From Pseudobdellovibrionaceae bacterium (lineage in GTDB: Bacteria > Bdellovibrionota > Bdellovibrionia > Bdellovibrionales > Bdellovibrionaceae): a stretch of DNA of 6,038 nt. Of this stretch, positions 1-5,581 are shown one piece after another (positions within the stretch are counted from its first letter, which is position 1; each line of letters starts with the position of its first letter). The translations under genes were made by a program, and so were the position numbers. The notes beneath the pieces were generated by a model. That model was not told the origin of the DNA. It was given only the letters and a program-made list of their open reading frames with translations, and did not search any database. Location: contig JACMRP010000199.1 of assembly GCA_014376325.1 (NCBI GenBank), forward strand, positions 1-6,038. Direction: 5' to 3'.

Positions 1-102
1 AAACGAACGGATCTCGAAGAACGGCACTTCTGCACGAACATTGTGCTCAAAGATTTAGAAAAATACCGGGATCAACTCATCGTCTCTGCCGATGGCAAAT
101 AA
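1..102 (+). CDS. C-terminal end of an unidentified protein (5' truncated by window)
   Basis: Frame 1 is open from the first base to a TAA at 100-102, giving the last 33 residues of a protein. The piece is charged and probably helical (it contains RTDLEERHF and KDLEKYRDQL) with one cysteine. No family can be recognised from so short a tail. The next gene begins only 9 bases after its stop, and that gene's Shine-Dalgarno AAGGGG (101-106) overlaps the stop codon. The two are therefore probably co-transcribed, and this protein may belong to the same exported module. Confidence 0.6.
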   Translation, partial: KRTDLEERHFCTNIVLKDLEKYRDQLIVSADGK

Positions 103-111
103 GGGGATCGC

Positions 112-897
112 ATGAAAAGAATATTTTTACTGACCATGACTTTATTTTCAAAGTTGGCTTACGCACAAGTTCTTGAGGTCAACGACTCCGAAAAGATCGT
201 ATATTATGCGCCGACACCGGTTCTAGCGGTTCAACTGCTGGATTTGCAAAAAGACGGCGGTGTACTGACCCTGACCCTCGATTATAAAGGGGCGGCAATT
301 CGACAGCAGAGTGAAGATCTAAAATTGCAGTTCCCCGCGTATGTTCTTAAAGCCATGGTCGTTCGGCCAGCCGAAGATCAAATCACCATCGCGATTCCTG
401 AAATCGGAATCAGCAAGGAAACCATACTACGTCAGGCGCAGATGGGTCCGCTGTTGAGCGCGCAGTTTTCGTTGAAGGTTGCACAAGTACAAGGATTAAA
501 ATCGCTCCTGCGTGATCGACCCGAAGATTTGCGTATCGTGATTCCCGTTAAGGCAGAGGTTTTTGCAAAGACCGAGGTCGAAGTTTTCGAAACCTCGATG
601 GACGTTTGCAGCGACCTCAAAGTACAGACCCTGGCGGATTTCGCGACGGCCCTTGCGACCATGAAGAAACCATCAAAGATTCGGTACGATCAGACTTTCG
701 ATATCTACAAACAGCAGCTCATTCGACAATGTTTTGAATTGCCGTCGCCAGTCACCGCAAACAGTTTTGCGGAATTGATGCGGACGAAGTTAAAGATCAC
801 ATCATCGCGTGAAAATTTGCGGGCCGCCTATACCGAAAACAGGACGCGCGATTTAGAATTAATATTGCGACCGAAACTTAAAATCGAAATGAATTGA
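112..897 (+). CDS. exported (periplasmic) protein of unknown function, 261 aa
   Basis: The start ATG at 112 is preceded by AAGGGG (101-106) at 5-base spacing. Residues 1-18 form a classical signal peptide: K2 R3, a hydrophobic core, and a likely signal peptidase I site after AYA (16-18). There is no lipobox, so the product should be soluble and periplasmic or secreted. The mature part alternates short hydrophobic beta-like stretches (VLTLTLDY, ITIAIPEI, LRIVIPVKAEVF) with charged turns, then becomes more helical after about residue 170. It has exactly two cysteines, C166 and C207, which could form one disulfide. A YYAP motif (31-34) and an F-x-L...LK-x-L pattern (about 119-133) recur in the protein at 1190-1843, so the two may be distant paralogues. 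No known family is recognised. It lies in a tight gene series with the lipoprotein at 912 and the exported protein at 1190. Confidence 0.85.
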   Translation: MKRIFLLTMTLFSKLAYAQVLEVNDSEKIVYYAPTPVLAVQLLDLQKDGGVLTLTLDYKGAAIRQQSEDLKLQFPAYVLKAMVVRPAEDQITIAIPEIGISKETILRQAQMGPLLSAQFSLKVAQVQGLKSLLRDRPEDLRIVIPVKAEVFAKTEVEVFETSMDVCSDLKVQTLADFATALATMKKPSKIRYDQTFDIYKQQLIRQCFELPSPVTANSFAELMRTKLKITSSRENLRAAYTENRTRDLELILRPKLKIEMN

Positions 898-902
898 AAT
901 CG

Positions 903-907
903 GGAGG
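903..907 (+). promoter_or_regulatory. Shine-Dalgarno site fixing the start at 912
   Basis: GGAGG lies 4 bases before the ATG at 912. An in-frame TTG at 894 would lengthen the protein by six residues and overlap the previous gene's stop. The SD and the signal peptide beginning at 912 both favour the ATG. Confidence 0.7.
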
Positions 908-911
908 AACT

Positions 912-1193
912 ATGAAAACTCAGATGTTTCTAATTTCGATGGCGCTAGTAGCGGGCTGTGCGCAGCCCGAGACACAATCCGATCAAAACGGGTTGGCCCG
1001 TCTGAGTCCATGCAAGGCTGACGGTCCGGCAATTCTAAAATTAAGTTCGGGCTTGGAAACGGATGAGTTCGTACAGGCTACCTTGTTCACATTTGCGAAT
1101 TCGAAATGTTCGCCGGATGAATTTGTTCAAAACTTAGATCAACGCCTGTCGCTTTTTTGCGATGGCCACTGCTACCTTCAGGAGAAAAAATGA
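912..1193 (+). CDS. small four-cysteine lipoprotein, 93 aa
   Basis: The protein starts MKTQMFLISMA and has a good lipobox, LVAGC, with the lipidated cysteine at residue 16. It is therefore expected to be a membrane-anchored lipoprotein processed by signal peptidase II. The residue after the cysteine is Ala, which in E. coli would permit sorting to the outer membrane; whether that rule holds here is unknown. A short polar linker (about 17-30) precedes a compact domain with four further cysteines, C34, C66, C83 and C87, suggesting two disulfides. The C-terminal motif is CDGHC. No family is recognised. The gene lies 14 bases after the previous exported protein. Its TGA (1191-1193) overlaps the ATG of the next gene as ATGA, which implies translational coupling and probably a shared function with both neighbours. 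Confidence 0.85.
   Translation: MKTQMFLISMALVAGCAQPETQSDQNGLARLSPCKADGPAILKLSSGLETDEFVQATLFTFANSKCSPDEFVQNLDQRLSLFCDGHCYLQEKK
1180..1184 (+). promoter_or_regulatory. Shine-Dalgarno site fixing the start at 1190
   Basis: AGGAG lies 5 bases before the ATG at 1190, inside the 3' end of the preceding lipoprotein gene. It supports 1190 over the in-frame ATG at 1157, which would put 11 unrelated residues before an otherwise perfect signal peptide. Confidence 0.7.
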
Positions 1194-1843
1194 AAAAGAT
1201 ATTTCTAGTTTTCTGTTTTCAAATTTTATCATACGCCGCATTTGCAGTTCCGATCGTAAACGAAAATGTTGCTAACAGCGACGTCATGACGATCTATCCC
1301 GATCACGCAGATCCGCACAGATTCTACGTGGCGCCGAACGTTGTGATGATCGCAAAAAACGACAAAGCGGTTCCGCTTTTTGCTTATACTGAATATCGTC
1401 GCGGCCTCAGTTCCAGAGTTGGGATCGTCACGATGACACTCGTGCCTGCGTATACGCGCGATGAGCTCGAAAAAGCGAAGGCCGACATTCTCGTGAAAGA
1501 TCCGGCCGCCATTTTCAGCGGTGTTCCATTTATTGAATCGAAACTAGAGTTGACGGGCATCTTGCCTGAACTCATCGAAAAGAACGATTGTAATCACGTA
1601 GCTGGATTGATCGGTCAAGAGCAGAGCTGCTCTTTTGTGCTGACGGGAAGGGGACGGGTGCTGTTCTTAAAAGCGCTGGAGCGTCGCACCCTGTTCCTGA
1701 CCTTGCAGTTTCAGTACTCAGTTCAGGCGCTCATTCGCAAGGCGGACGGGACGTTAGGGGACCAAGTAATTACCCACGGGATCGCGGTTCGTATTGACGG
1801 CGATCAATTGTCAAAATATCCGCATTTGATTCGAAGACTGTAG
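1190..1843 (+). CDS. exported (periplasmic) protein of unknown function, 217 aa
   Basis: From ATG 1190 the protein begins with a strong signal peptide (MKKIFLVFCFQ, cleavage likely after AFA, residues 17-19) and no lipobox, so a soluble periplasmic or secreted product is expected. The mature chain is rich in predicted beta strands (VGIVTMTLVPAY, TLFLTLQFQYSVQALI). Two cysteines, C134 and C147, flank a short loop and probably pair. FYVAP (45-49) and the F149-x-L151...F159-L-K-A-L163 stretch resemble motifs in the same order in the protein at 112-897, suggesting a shared fold. The start overlaps the preceding stop as ATGA, so it is the last gene of a coupled exported module. I do not recognise a family. 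It could be a binding or structural envelope protein; no enzymatic motif is visible. Confidence 0.85.
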   Translation: MKKIFLVFCFQILSYAAFAVPIVNENVANSDVMTIYPDHADPHRFYVAPNVVMIAKNDKAVPLFAYTEYRRGLSSRVGIVTMTLVPAYTRDELEKAKADILVKDPAAIFSGVPFIESKLELTGILPELIEKNDCNHVAGLIGQEQSCSFVLTGRGRVLFLKALERRTLFLTLQFQYSVQALIRKADGTLGDQVITHGIAVRIDGDQLSKYPHLIRRL

Positions 1844-1874
1844 CGCCCTGAATGTAGCGCAACGCATCTGAAAT

Positions 1875-1892
1875 AGGTCTGGACGGCCTTTT
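1875..1892 (+). terminator. possible weak terminator after the exported-protein operon
   Basis: AGGTC (1875-1879) can pair with GGCCT (1885-1889), including one T-G wobble, around a 5-base loop. TTTT (1889-1892) ends the structure. The stem is only 5 bp and the T-run short, so termination would be inefficient. The position is right: 31 bases after the stop at 1843 and before hutH. Confidence 0.3.
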
Positions 1893-1896
1893 GTGT

Positions 1897-1902
1897 TAGC
1901 GT
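1897..1902 (+). promoter_or_regulatory. -10-like element immediately before hutH
   Basis: TAGCGT ends 8 bases before the hutH ATG. It keeps T1, A2 and T6 of a sigma-70 -10 box. No convincing -35 is seen at 16-18 bases upstream. If it is used, transcription would start at or within a few bases of the ATG, which would explain the missing Shine-Dalgarno sequence. Confidence 0.3.
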
Positions 1903-1910
1903 CCCGGCCT

Positions 1911-3464
1911 ATGAAAAATTCTTCGAAAACTTTGGTGCTGACGGGTGAGCAAATCACTCTCGAAAATCTTTATGAAATTTCTCAAGATCCGGGAATGAAA
2001 GCGCATTTGGATCCGGGCGCTCGCGCGAAGATGCAAAAGAGCCGAGACTACATTGAAGGGCGAATCAAAAACGGTGAAGTCATGTACGGTGTGAACACCG
2101 GATTCGGCGCGTTTTCTTCGGTGCGAATTTCCGATTCTGAAATCGAACAGCTTCAGCGAAACTTGATTCGCTCCCATTCGATGGGAATCGGCGAGCCCTT
2201 CACCAAGATTCAATCGCGTGCGATGATGGTATTGCGGGCGAACGCTCTAGCTCGTGGCCACAGCGGAATTCGACCCGCAGTCGTAGATAAAATCCTAGAA
2301 TTTTTGAACAACGACTTGATACCGGTCATCCCTTGCCAAGGTTCGGTTGGGGCCAGTGGCGATTTAGCGCCGCTGTCGCACTTGGCACTCGCGATCATCG
2401 GCGAAGGCGAACTATGGGAGAACGACCAGATTGTTCCCGCCAAAAAACTTTTGAAAGAAAAAAATATCGAGCCGTTGGAACTGAAAGCCAAAGAAGGTCT
2501 TTCGATGATCAACGGTTGTCAGGTGATGACCGCGATCGGACTGCTAGCGGCTTGGGAAGCGCGACGACTGTTATGGCTGTCCGATCTTGCCGGCGCGATG
2601 ACTCTTGAGGGTATGCGTGGTTCACGTAGACCCTTCGACCCGCTGATCAGCGCGACGCGTCCGCATCCCGGAGAAGCAAAAACCGCCCGTAATTTATTGA
2701 AGTTGATGGGCCCTGCGAGCGAAATCGGCGATAGTCACTTTTCAGAAGATCATCGTGTACAAGACGCTTACAGTTTAAGGTGCATGCCCGCGGTCCACGG
2801 TGCCGCGAAAGATGCGCTCCGCTACGTCGTCAAAGTTTTAGAAACCGAAGCAAATTCAAGCACCGATAATCCTTTAGTTTTTGCGGACGATAACAAAGTT
2901 TTATCCTGCGGAAACTTTCACGGTATGCCGGTGGCGCACGCAATGGATTTTGCGGGCATCGCGATCGCGTCGCAGGCGAGCATCAGCGAATGCCGTATTT
3001 CAAAATTAATTTCCCCGCAGATGAGTGAGCTGCCGGCTTTTCTAGCCCCCAACGGAGGCTTAAATTCCGGACACATGATTGTGCAAGTGGCGGCCGCTTC
3101 GCTGGTGAGCGAAAATAAAATATTGGCTCACCCTGCGAGTGTGGACTCAATTCCAACTTCCGCAGAAAAAGAAGATCACGTATCTATGGGAACAATCGCG
3201 GCGCGGAAGTTCGAAAAAATCCTGCGCAACGCCGAAAATGTCGTCGCTATGGAATTTCTATCGGCCTGCCAAGCTTTGGACTTGCTCGCGCCGTTGAAGC
3301 CGTCAGCGGCCGTTGCCGAAGCTCACGCCTACATTAGAAAGTCCGTCCCGTTCGCTCGCGAAGATCGAATCTTCGCGAAAGACGTCGCGCAAATTCGCCT
3401 TATGATGCAGAAAAATGAACTTACGCATTTAGCTGAATCGTCCGTCGGTCCTCTAGAATGGTAA
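1911..3464 (+). CDS. hutH: histidine ammonia-lyase, 517 aa
   Basis: This cytosolic enzyme removes ammonia from L-histidine to give trans-urocanate, the first step of histidine degradation. The Ala148-Ser149-Gly150 triad in GSVGASGDLAPLSH would cyclise to the MIO electrophile. Other expected residues are present: Y59 (YGVNTGFG), H89, N201 (MINGCQ), Q284/Y287/R290 (QDAYSLR), F336 (GNFHG) and E421 (EDHVSMG). They sit 6-7 residues after the Pseudomonas putida counterparts. The Ser88-His89 pair in IRSHS fits histidine lyases; tyrosine and phenylalanine lyases usually carry His-Leu or Phe-Leu there. Length is typical for the family (about 510 aa). TSAEKEDH departs from the common TSANQEDH. ATG 1911 is preferred; an in-frame GTG at 1893 would add six residues and overlaps the -10-like element. 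Neither start has a clear SD. No hutU, hutI or hutC is adjacent, so the rest of the pathway must be elsewhere or absent. Confidence 0.97.
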   Translation: MKNSSKTLVLTGEQITLENLYEISQDPGMKAHLDPGARAKMQKSRDYIEGRIKNGEVMYGVNTGFGAFSSVRISDSEIEQLQRNLIRSHSMGIGEPFTKIQSRAMMVLRANALARGHSGIRPAVVDKILEFLNNDLIPVIPCQGSVGASGDLAPLSHLALAIIGEGELWENDQIVPAKKLLKEKNIEPLELKAKEGLSMINGCQVMTAIGLLAAWEARRLLWLSDLAGAMTLEGMRGSRRPFDPLISATRPHPGEAKTARNLLKLMGPASEIGDSHFSEDHRVQDAYSLRCMPAVHGAAKDALRYVVKVLETEANSSTDNPLVFADDNKVLSCGNFHGMPVAHAMDFAGIAIASQASISECRISKLISPQMSELPAFLAPNGGLNSGHMIVQVAAASLVSENKILAHPASVDSIPTSAEKEDHVSMGTIAARKFEKILRNAENVVAMEFLSACQALDLLAPLKPSAAVAEAHAYIRKSVPFAREDRIFAKDVAQIRLMMQKNELTHLAESSVGPLEW

Positions 3465-3468
3465 TGTC

Positions 3469-3498
3469 TTGACCGCGTCGTTTCGGCGCGGCTAGGCT
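3469..3498 (+). promoter_or_regulatory. promoter of the lipoprotein gene at 3505, probably leaderless
   Basis: TTGACC (3469-3474, five of six matches to the -35 consensus) is followed after 18 bases by TAGGCT (3493-3498, a -10 keeping T1, A2, T6). The ATG at 3505 is only 6 bases past the -10, the usual distance to a transcription start. There is no SD, so the mRNA is predicted to begin at or next to the start codon. Confidence 0.5.
3473..3491 (+). repeat. GC-rich inverted repeat between hutH and the next gene
   Basis: CCGCGTCG (3473-3480) pairs with CGGCGCGG (3484-3491) around a TTT loop. This makes an 8-bp stem with one T-G wobble. It begins 8 bases after the hutH stop and nearly fills the spacer of the promoter for the next gene. 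It could end or stabilise hutH mRNA, though no real T-run follows, or be an operator over the promoter. Confidence 0.6.
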
Positions 3499-3504
3499 TT
3501 AAAC

Positions 3505-4065
3505 ATGAAAAAGCTAAATATCTTGTTTGCCTTGTTTTTAGCAGTGACTTCTATCTTCACAATCACGGGATGTGATCCTGCGAATAAAGCTTTGAGTTCT
3601 CGGGAACTGGCCCCAGTCCCCGTGCCCGAAACGCGCAAGGACGGAAAGCCCGATCCGGATGGTTTGGACAAGGAAGAAGATTTTAAAACGCTGTCCCTGC
3701 AGGATTCGACGGGCGATGTTGAAAAATATGAAAATGTCATGAACCTTGATCTGACTAAACATGCCCAGGCCTGGTTTAGCTTTACTTTTAGTCCTAAAAC
3801 CGACGGTTTCTTATTTTTCAATATCAAAAATTTAAAACTGACTTTGAAATGCACGGGCGAAGGCTCAAAAATATTTTCTCGCCGCGTTTTCTGGCAAGAA
3901 TACTCGTCATCGACTCGTCGAGTGATTAGTGAGATGGTCCAGTCTAAAGCGTCGTTTGAATTTGAAGCCGGAAAAAATTACGTTCTTAGTTACGTATTGA
4001 CCGATGTCCGCAAAGATTTTCCGAAATGCCAGAACGCAACGGTTCGAATGGCAATTTTCGAATAG
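3505..4065 (+). CDS. lipoprotein of unknown function, 186 aa
   Basis: Residues 1-22 are a lipoprotein signal peptide (MKKLNILFALFLAV...) ending in ITGC, with the lipidated cysteine at 23. Asp24 follows it; Asp at +2 keeps lipoprotein in the inner membrane in E. coli, but whether that applies here is unknown. A charged, proline-rich linker (about 35-58, with PVPVPETRKDGKPDPDG) leads to a beta-rich domain (about 80-186) containing FFNIKNLKLTLKC and NYVLSYVLTDV. C116 and C175 could form a disulfide. The C-terminal domain has the look of a beta-sandwich binding domain with strands ending at the last residue, but no family is recognised. It lies 40 bases after hutH and probably has its own promoter, so a link to histidine use is not implied. 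A strong terminator follows 9 bases after its stop. Confidence 0.85.
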   Translation: MKKLNILFALFLAVTSIFTITGCDPANKALSSRELAPVPVPETRKDGKPDPDGLDKEEDFKTLSLQDSTGDVEKYENVMNLDLTKHAQAWFSFTFSPKTDGFLFFNIKNLKLTLKCTGEGSKIFSRRVFWQEYSSSTRRVISEMVQSKASFEFEAGKNYVLSYVLTDVRKDFPKCQNATVRMAIFE

Positions 4066-4074
4066 GCTCGCAAA

Positions 4075-4100
4075 AAAAAGAGGCTTCTCCGCCTCTTTTT
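4075..4100. terminator. bidirectional rho-independent terminator
   Basis: GAGGC (4080-4084) and GCCTC (4091-4095) form a GC stem with a 6-base loop, extended by AAAAA (4075-4079) pairing with TTTTT (4096-4100). Transcripts from the left end in a 5-T run; transcripts from the right end in an 8-T run (complement of 4072-4079). It lies between the convergent genes ending at 4065 (+) and 4159 (-) and can serve both. Confidence 0.9.
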
Positions 4101-4102
4101 CC

Positions 4103-4119
4103 GAAATATAATATATTTC
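4103..4119. repeat. AT-only perfect inverted repeat, 8+1+8
   Basis: GAAATATA (4103-4110) and TATATTTC (4112-4119) are exact reverse complements around a single A. The repeat lies just right of the terminator in the convergent intergenic gap. The one-base centre makes it more like a DNA-level palindrome than a good RNA hairpin. Such AT-rich palindromes also arise easily by chance in AT-rich spacers. Confidence 0.5.
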
Positions 4120-4158
4120 AATATCTAAAAAAATTAGAACTAAAAAGCTGAGCGCCCC

Positions 4159-4407
4159 CTACTTGCGACCGAAAGCTAACTTTAAAAGTACCAAAACGAA
4201 GATCGCACCGAAGACCGAAGCGATGAAACCCGCGGGCTCACCAACTTGGTAGTAACCTAGCGACTGACCGAGGTAAGCACCCACAAAAGCGCCGGCAATA
4301 CCGACAAGTGTTGTGAAAATGAATCCCATTTTGTCGTCGCCTGGCTTAATTAGGCGTGCGATTAATCCTATGATGAAACCGATAACGATTGTTCCGATAA
4401 TTCCCAT
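4159..4407 (-). CDS. GlsB/YeaQ/YmgE-family small membrane protein, 82 aa
   Basis: This is a short inner-membrane protein with three hydrophobic helices at about residues 2-19, 28-50 and 58-79. A conserved-looking cytoplasmic turn, ARLIKPGDDKMG (17-28), links helices 1 and 2. Length, the opening MGIIGTIVIGFIIG, the R-x-x-x-PG turn and many small-residue contacts (GAFVGAYLG) match the family often labelled transglycosylase-associated protein. That name is historical: members are stress-induced small membrane proteins in several bacteria, and the molecular role is unsettled. ATG 4407 is supported by AAGGGAGT (complement of 4413-4420), about 6 bases upstream. It lies 32 bases downstream of the lipoprotein gene at 4440-5108 on the same strand with no terminator between, so read-through is likely. 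A promoter-like element of its own overlaps that gene's 3' end. Confidence 0.92.
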   Translation of the reverse strand: MGIIGTIVIGFIIGLIARLIKPGDDKMGFIFTTLVGIAGAFVGAYLGQSLGYYQVGEPAGFIASVFGAIFVLVLLKLAFGRK

Positions 4408-4423
4408 GATGTACTCCCTTGTA

Positions 4424-4451
4424 ATTATTATTTTCTAAATTAATTAGCCAA
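4424..4451 (-). promoter_or_regulatory. possible internal promoter for the small membrane protein
   Basis: On the minus strand TTGGCT (complement of 4446-4451) is followed after 16 bases by AATAAT (complement of 4424-4429, five of six matches to the -10). The -35 lies in the last codons of the upstream lipoprotein gene. The region is AT-rich, so a chance match is possible. Confidence 0.3.
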
Positions 4452-5108
4452 AAATTGCGATTCAAGATCCAAACTATCTGGGCGAGTCGCATTCCGCTCC
4501 AGGAAGCTTTTTTTACCAAATACCAGCGTATTCGGATTTAGAAGGCGATAAATATTGGAGTCCTCGCTCGGTACTGTTTTACGGTAACAAGTTGCTTCTG
4601 CCGATTGAGCGGTTACTTCACTTACGGTCGAGTTCGCCCATTCCTCGGTCCCGCAAAGTTTAATCTCGTGCGCGATCATCGCACCCACGTCGCTGCCAAT
4701 ACTCACGGTCAATGCGCGCATGTGGACGTCGATGTATTTACCTTCATCCGAAGTTTTGCGATCGCCGTCAATCGATACTTCACCGGTTTCCTTAAAGATA
4801 ATGCTTTCGGGTCCTGAACAATCCACCGTCGTGTACATCAGCGTCGCGCGAGTAACATTGGCTCCGACGACCTGAAATTGTTCACGCGCACTTTTGATTG
4901 CGGCACCACCACCAGTGGCGATTCCGGTCGCGATAGACTCTAGAGGTTTCAGAGAACATTTGCCGCGGAAAATTTTCCCCTGAAGGTCAGGATCTTGTCC
5001 TGCCACGCGAACGTTCTCGACTGGATTATCATTGGATTTCGGCGCGCACGCCGCGAACAGCATCAAAAGTGAGCAAGCGAGGACTGAGGATTTAAGGAGC
5101 TGCTTCAT
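4440..5108 (-). CDS. lipoprotein of unknown function, 222 aa
   Basis: From the ATG at 5108 the protein begins MKQLLKSSVLACSLLMLFAAC, a lipoprotein signal peptide with the modified cysteine at residue 21. An in-frame start at 5159 would add 17 non-hydrophobic residues and bury the signal, so it is rejected; GGAG (complement of 5118-5121) lies 9 bases before 5108. Four further cysteines, C51, C97, C152 and C174, suggest two disulfides. After a short linker, segments such as GKIFRGKCS, TRATLMYTTVDCSG and GEVSIDG alternate in a way that recalls small beta-barrel (lipocalin-like) lipoproteins; this is an impression of fold only. A glycine-rich stretch, ATGIATGGGAA (60-70), is notable. No specific family is recognised. 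It is the first gene of a likely two-gene unit with the small membrane protein at 4159-4407. Confidence 0.85.
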   Translation of the reverse strand: MKQLLKSSVLACSLLMLFAACAPKSNDNPVENVRVAGQDPDLQGKIFRGKCSLKPLESIATGIATGGGAAIKSAREQFQVVGANVTRATLMYTTVDCSGPESIIFKETGEVSIDGDRKTSDEGKYIDVHMRALTVSIGSDVGAMIAHEIKLCGTEEWANSTVSEVTAQSAEATCYRKTVPSEDSNIYRLLNPNTLVFGKKSFLERNATRPDSLDLESQFLAN

Positions 5109-5398
5109 GAACGGGATCTCCGTAAAGGGTGTTGAAGGGTTCGAACTTCTACATAGCAATCAACGGACCTCGGCTCAGCAGCCTTTAAAATAGATCTCAA
5201 AGCCAAATGACTCCTGCGGAGGGTCAAATCTCCCTAGGATAGCACTGCAGCAGGGTAATTTGCCACATGGCACGAATGTGGGCTCAAGTTGGCGTTTTGT
5301 TAAAATTGTCGACAGCATTTCTATCTGAACTGGGCCACAAGGGCGGAGCCGTTGGTATATGGCTTGCTCCTTCTTCCGTTATCCAAAGAGGTTTCCGA
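5109..5398. other. gene-poor spacer between divergent genes
   Basis: About 290 bases separate the minus-strand lipoprotein start (5108) from the preferred plus-strand start at 5399. It contains an 8-bp palindrome, GTTCGAAC (5139-5146), in the leader of the lipoprotein gene. It also holds a small hairpin, GGCT-CAGC-AGCC (5171-5182), and an inverted repeat, TGCCA-CA-TGGCA (5261-5272). No convincing -35/-10 pair is seen on either strand. An open frame from ATG 5267 crosses its right part, but the part before 5399 has no SD and does not look like a protein. Confidence 0.5.
5386..5391 (+). promoter_or_regulatory. Shine-Dalgarno site fixing the start at 5399
   Basis: AAGAGG lies 7 bases before ATG 5399, exactly where the recognisable kinase-domain start begins (MRVSVIINPRAGS). 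It favours 5399 over the in-frame ATG at 5267, which has no SD. Confidence 0.55.
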
Positions 5399-5581
5399 AT
5401 GCGAGTGTCCGTGATCATCAATCCAAGAGCCGGGTCCGTAAACCCCAAACTGATCGAGGCGAAAGTTTCTGAGGCCTTGTTTCGTTGTGAACTGAGCTTT
5501 TGCGTACCCCACTCCGTAAAAGACATGGCGACCTTCTTAAACGATGAAATGGATTTAAAGACAGTCTTCCGCCAGTCATAA
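5399..5581 (+). pseudogene. N-terminal fragment of a diacylglycerol/lipid kinase-like protein
   Basis: From ATG 5399 the frame encodes 60 residues. MRVSVIINPRAGS matches the first strand and loop of the diacylglycerol kinase catalytic domain (usual form V-I-x-NP-x-[AS]G). It is followed by a helix (NPKLIEAKVSEALFR) and a strand-helix unit (SFCVPHSVKDMATFLNDEM) in the order found in that domain. These ATP-dependent kinases phosphorylate diacylglycerol or related lipids at the membrane. A functional enzyme needs about 290-300 residues and a GGDGT motif soon after this point, but the frame stops at TAA 5579-5581. The following frame-1 region is also open but broken. The fragment cannot be catalytic. 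It is either the remnant of a frameshifted or deleted gene, or less likely a free-standing small protein. Confidence 0.55.

Noticed and set aside
1893..1910. GTG 1893 as the hutH start
   Set aside because: It would add only six residues, has no convincing SD and overlaps the -10-like element; ATG 1911 gives a typical N-terminus. It cannot be fully excluded.
2210..2608. Open frames overlapping hutH on both strands (2210-2512 minus, 2333-2608 plus)
   Set aside because: They lie wholly inside a complete, conserved histidine ammonia-lyase gene and have no SD or protein-like motifs.
3492..3854. 120-codon open frame on the minus strand opposite the 3505 lipoprotein gene
   Set aside because: The plus-strand gene has a lipoprotein signal, a promoter and a terminator. 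The antisense translation has no family-like features and is explained as a shadow.
5267..5398. Upstream extension of the kinase fragment from ATG 5267
   Set aside because: There is no SD, the 44 extra residues look random, and the domain begins exactly at ATG 5399, which has AAGAGG 7 bases upstream.
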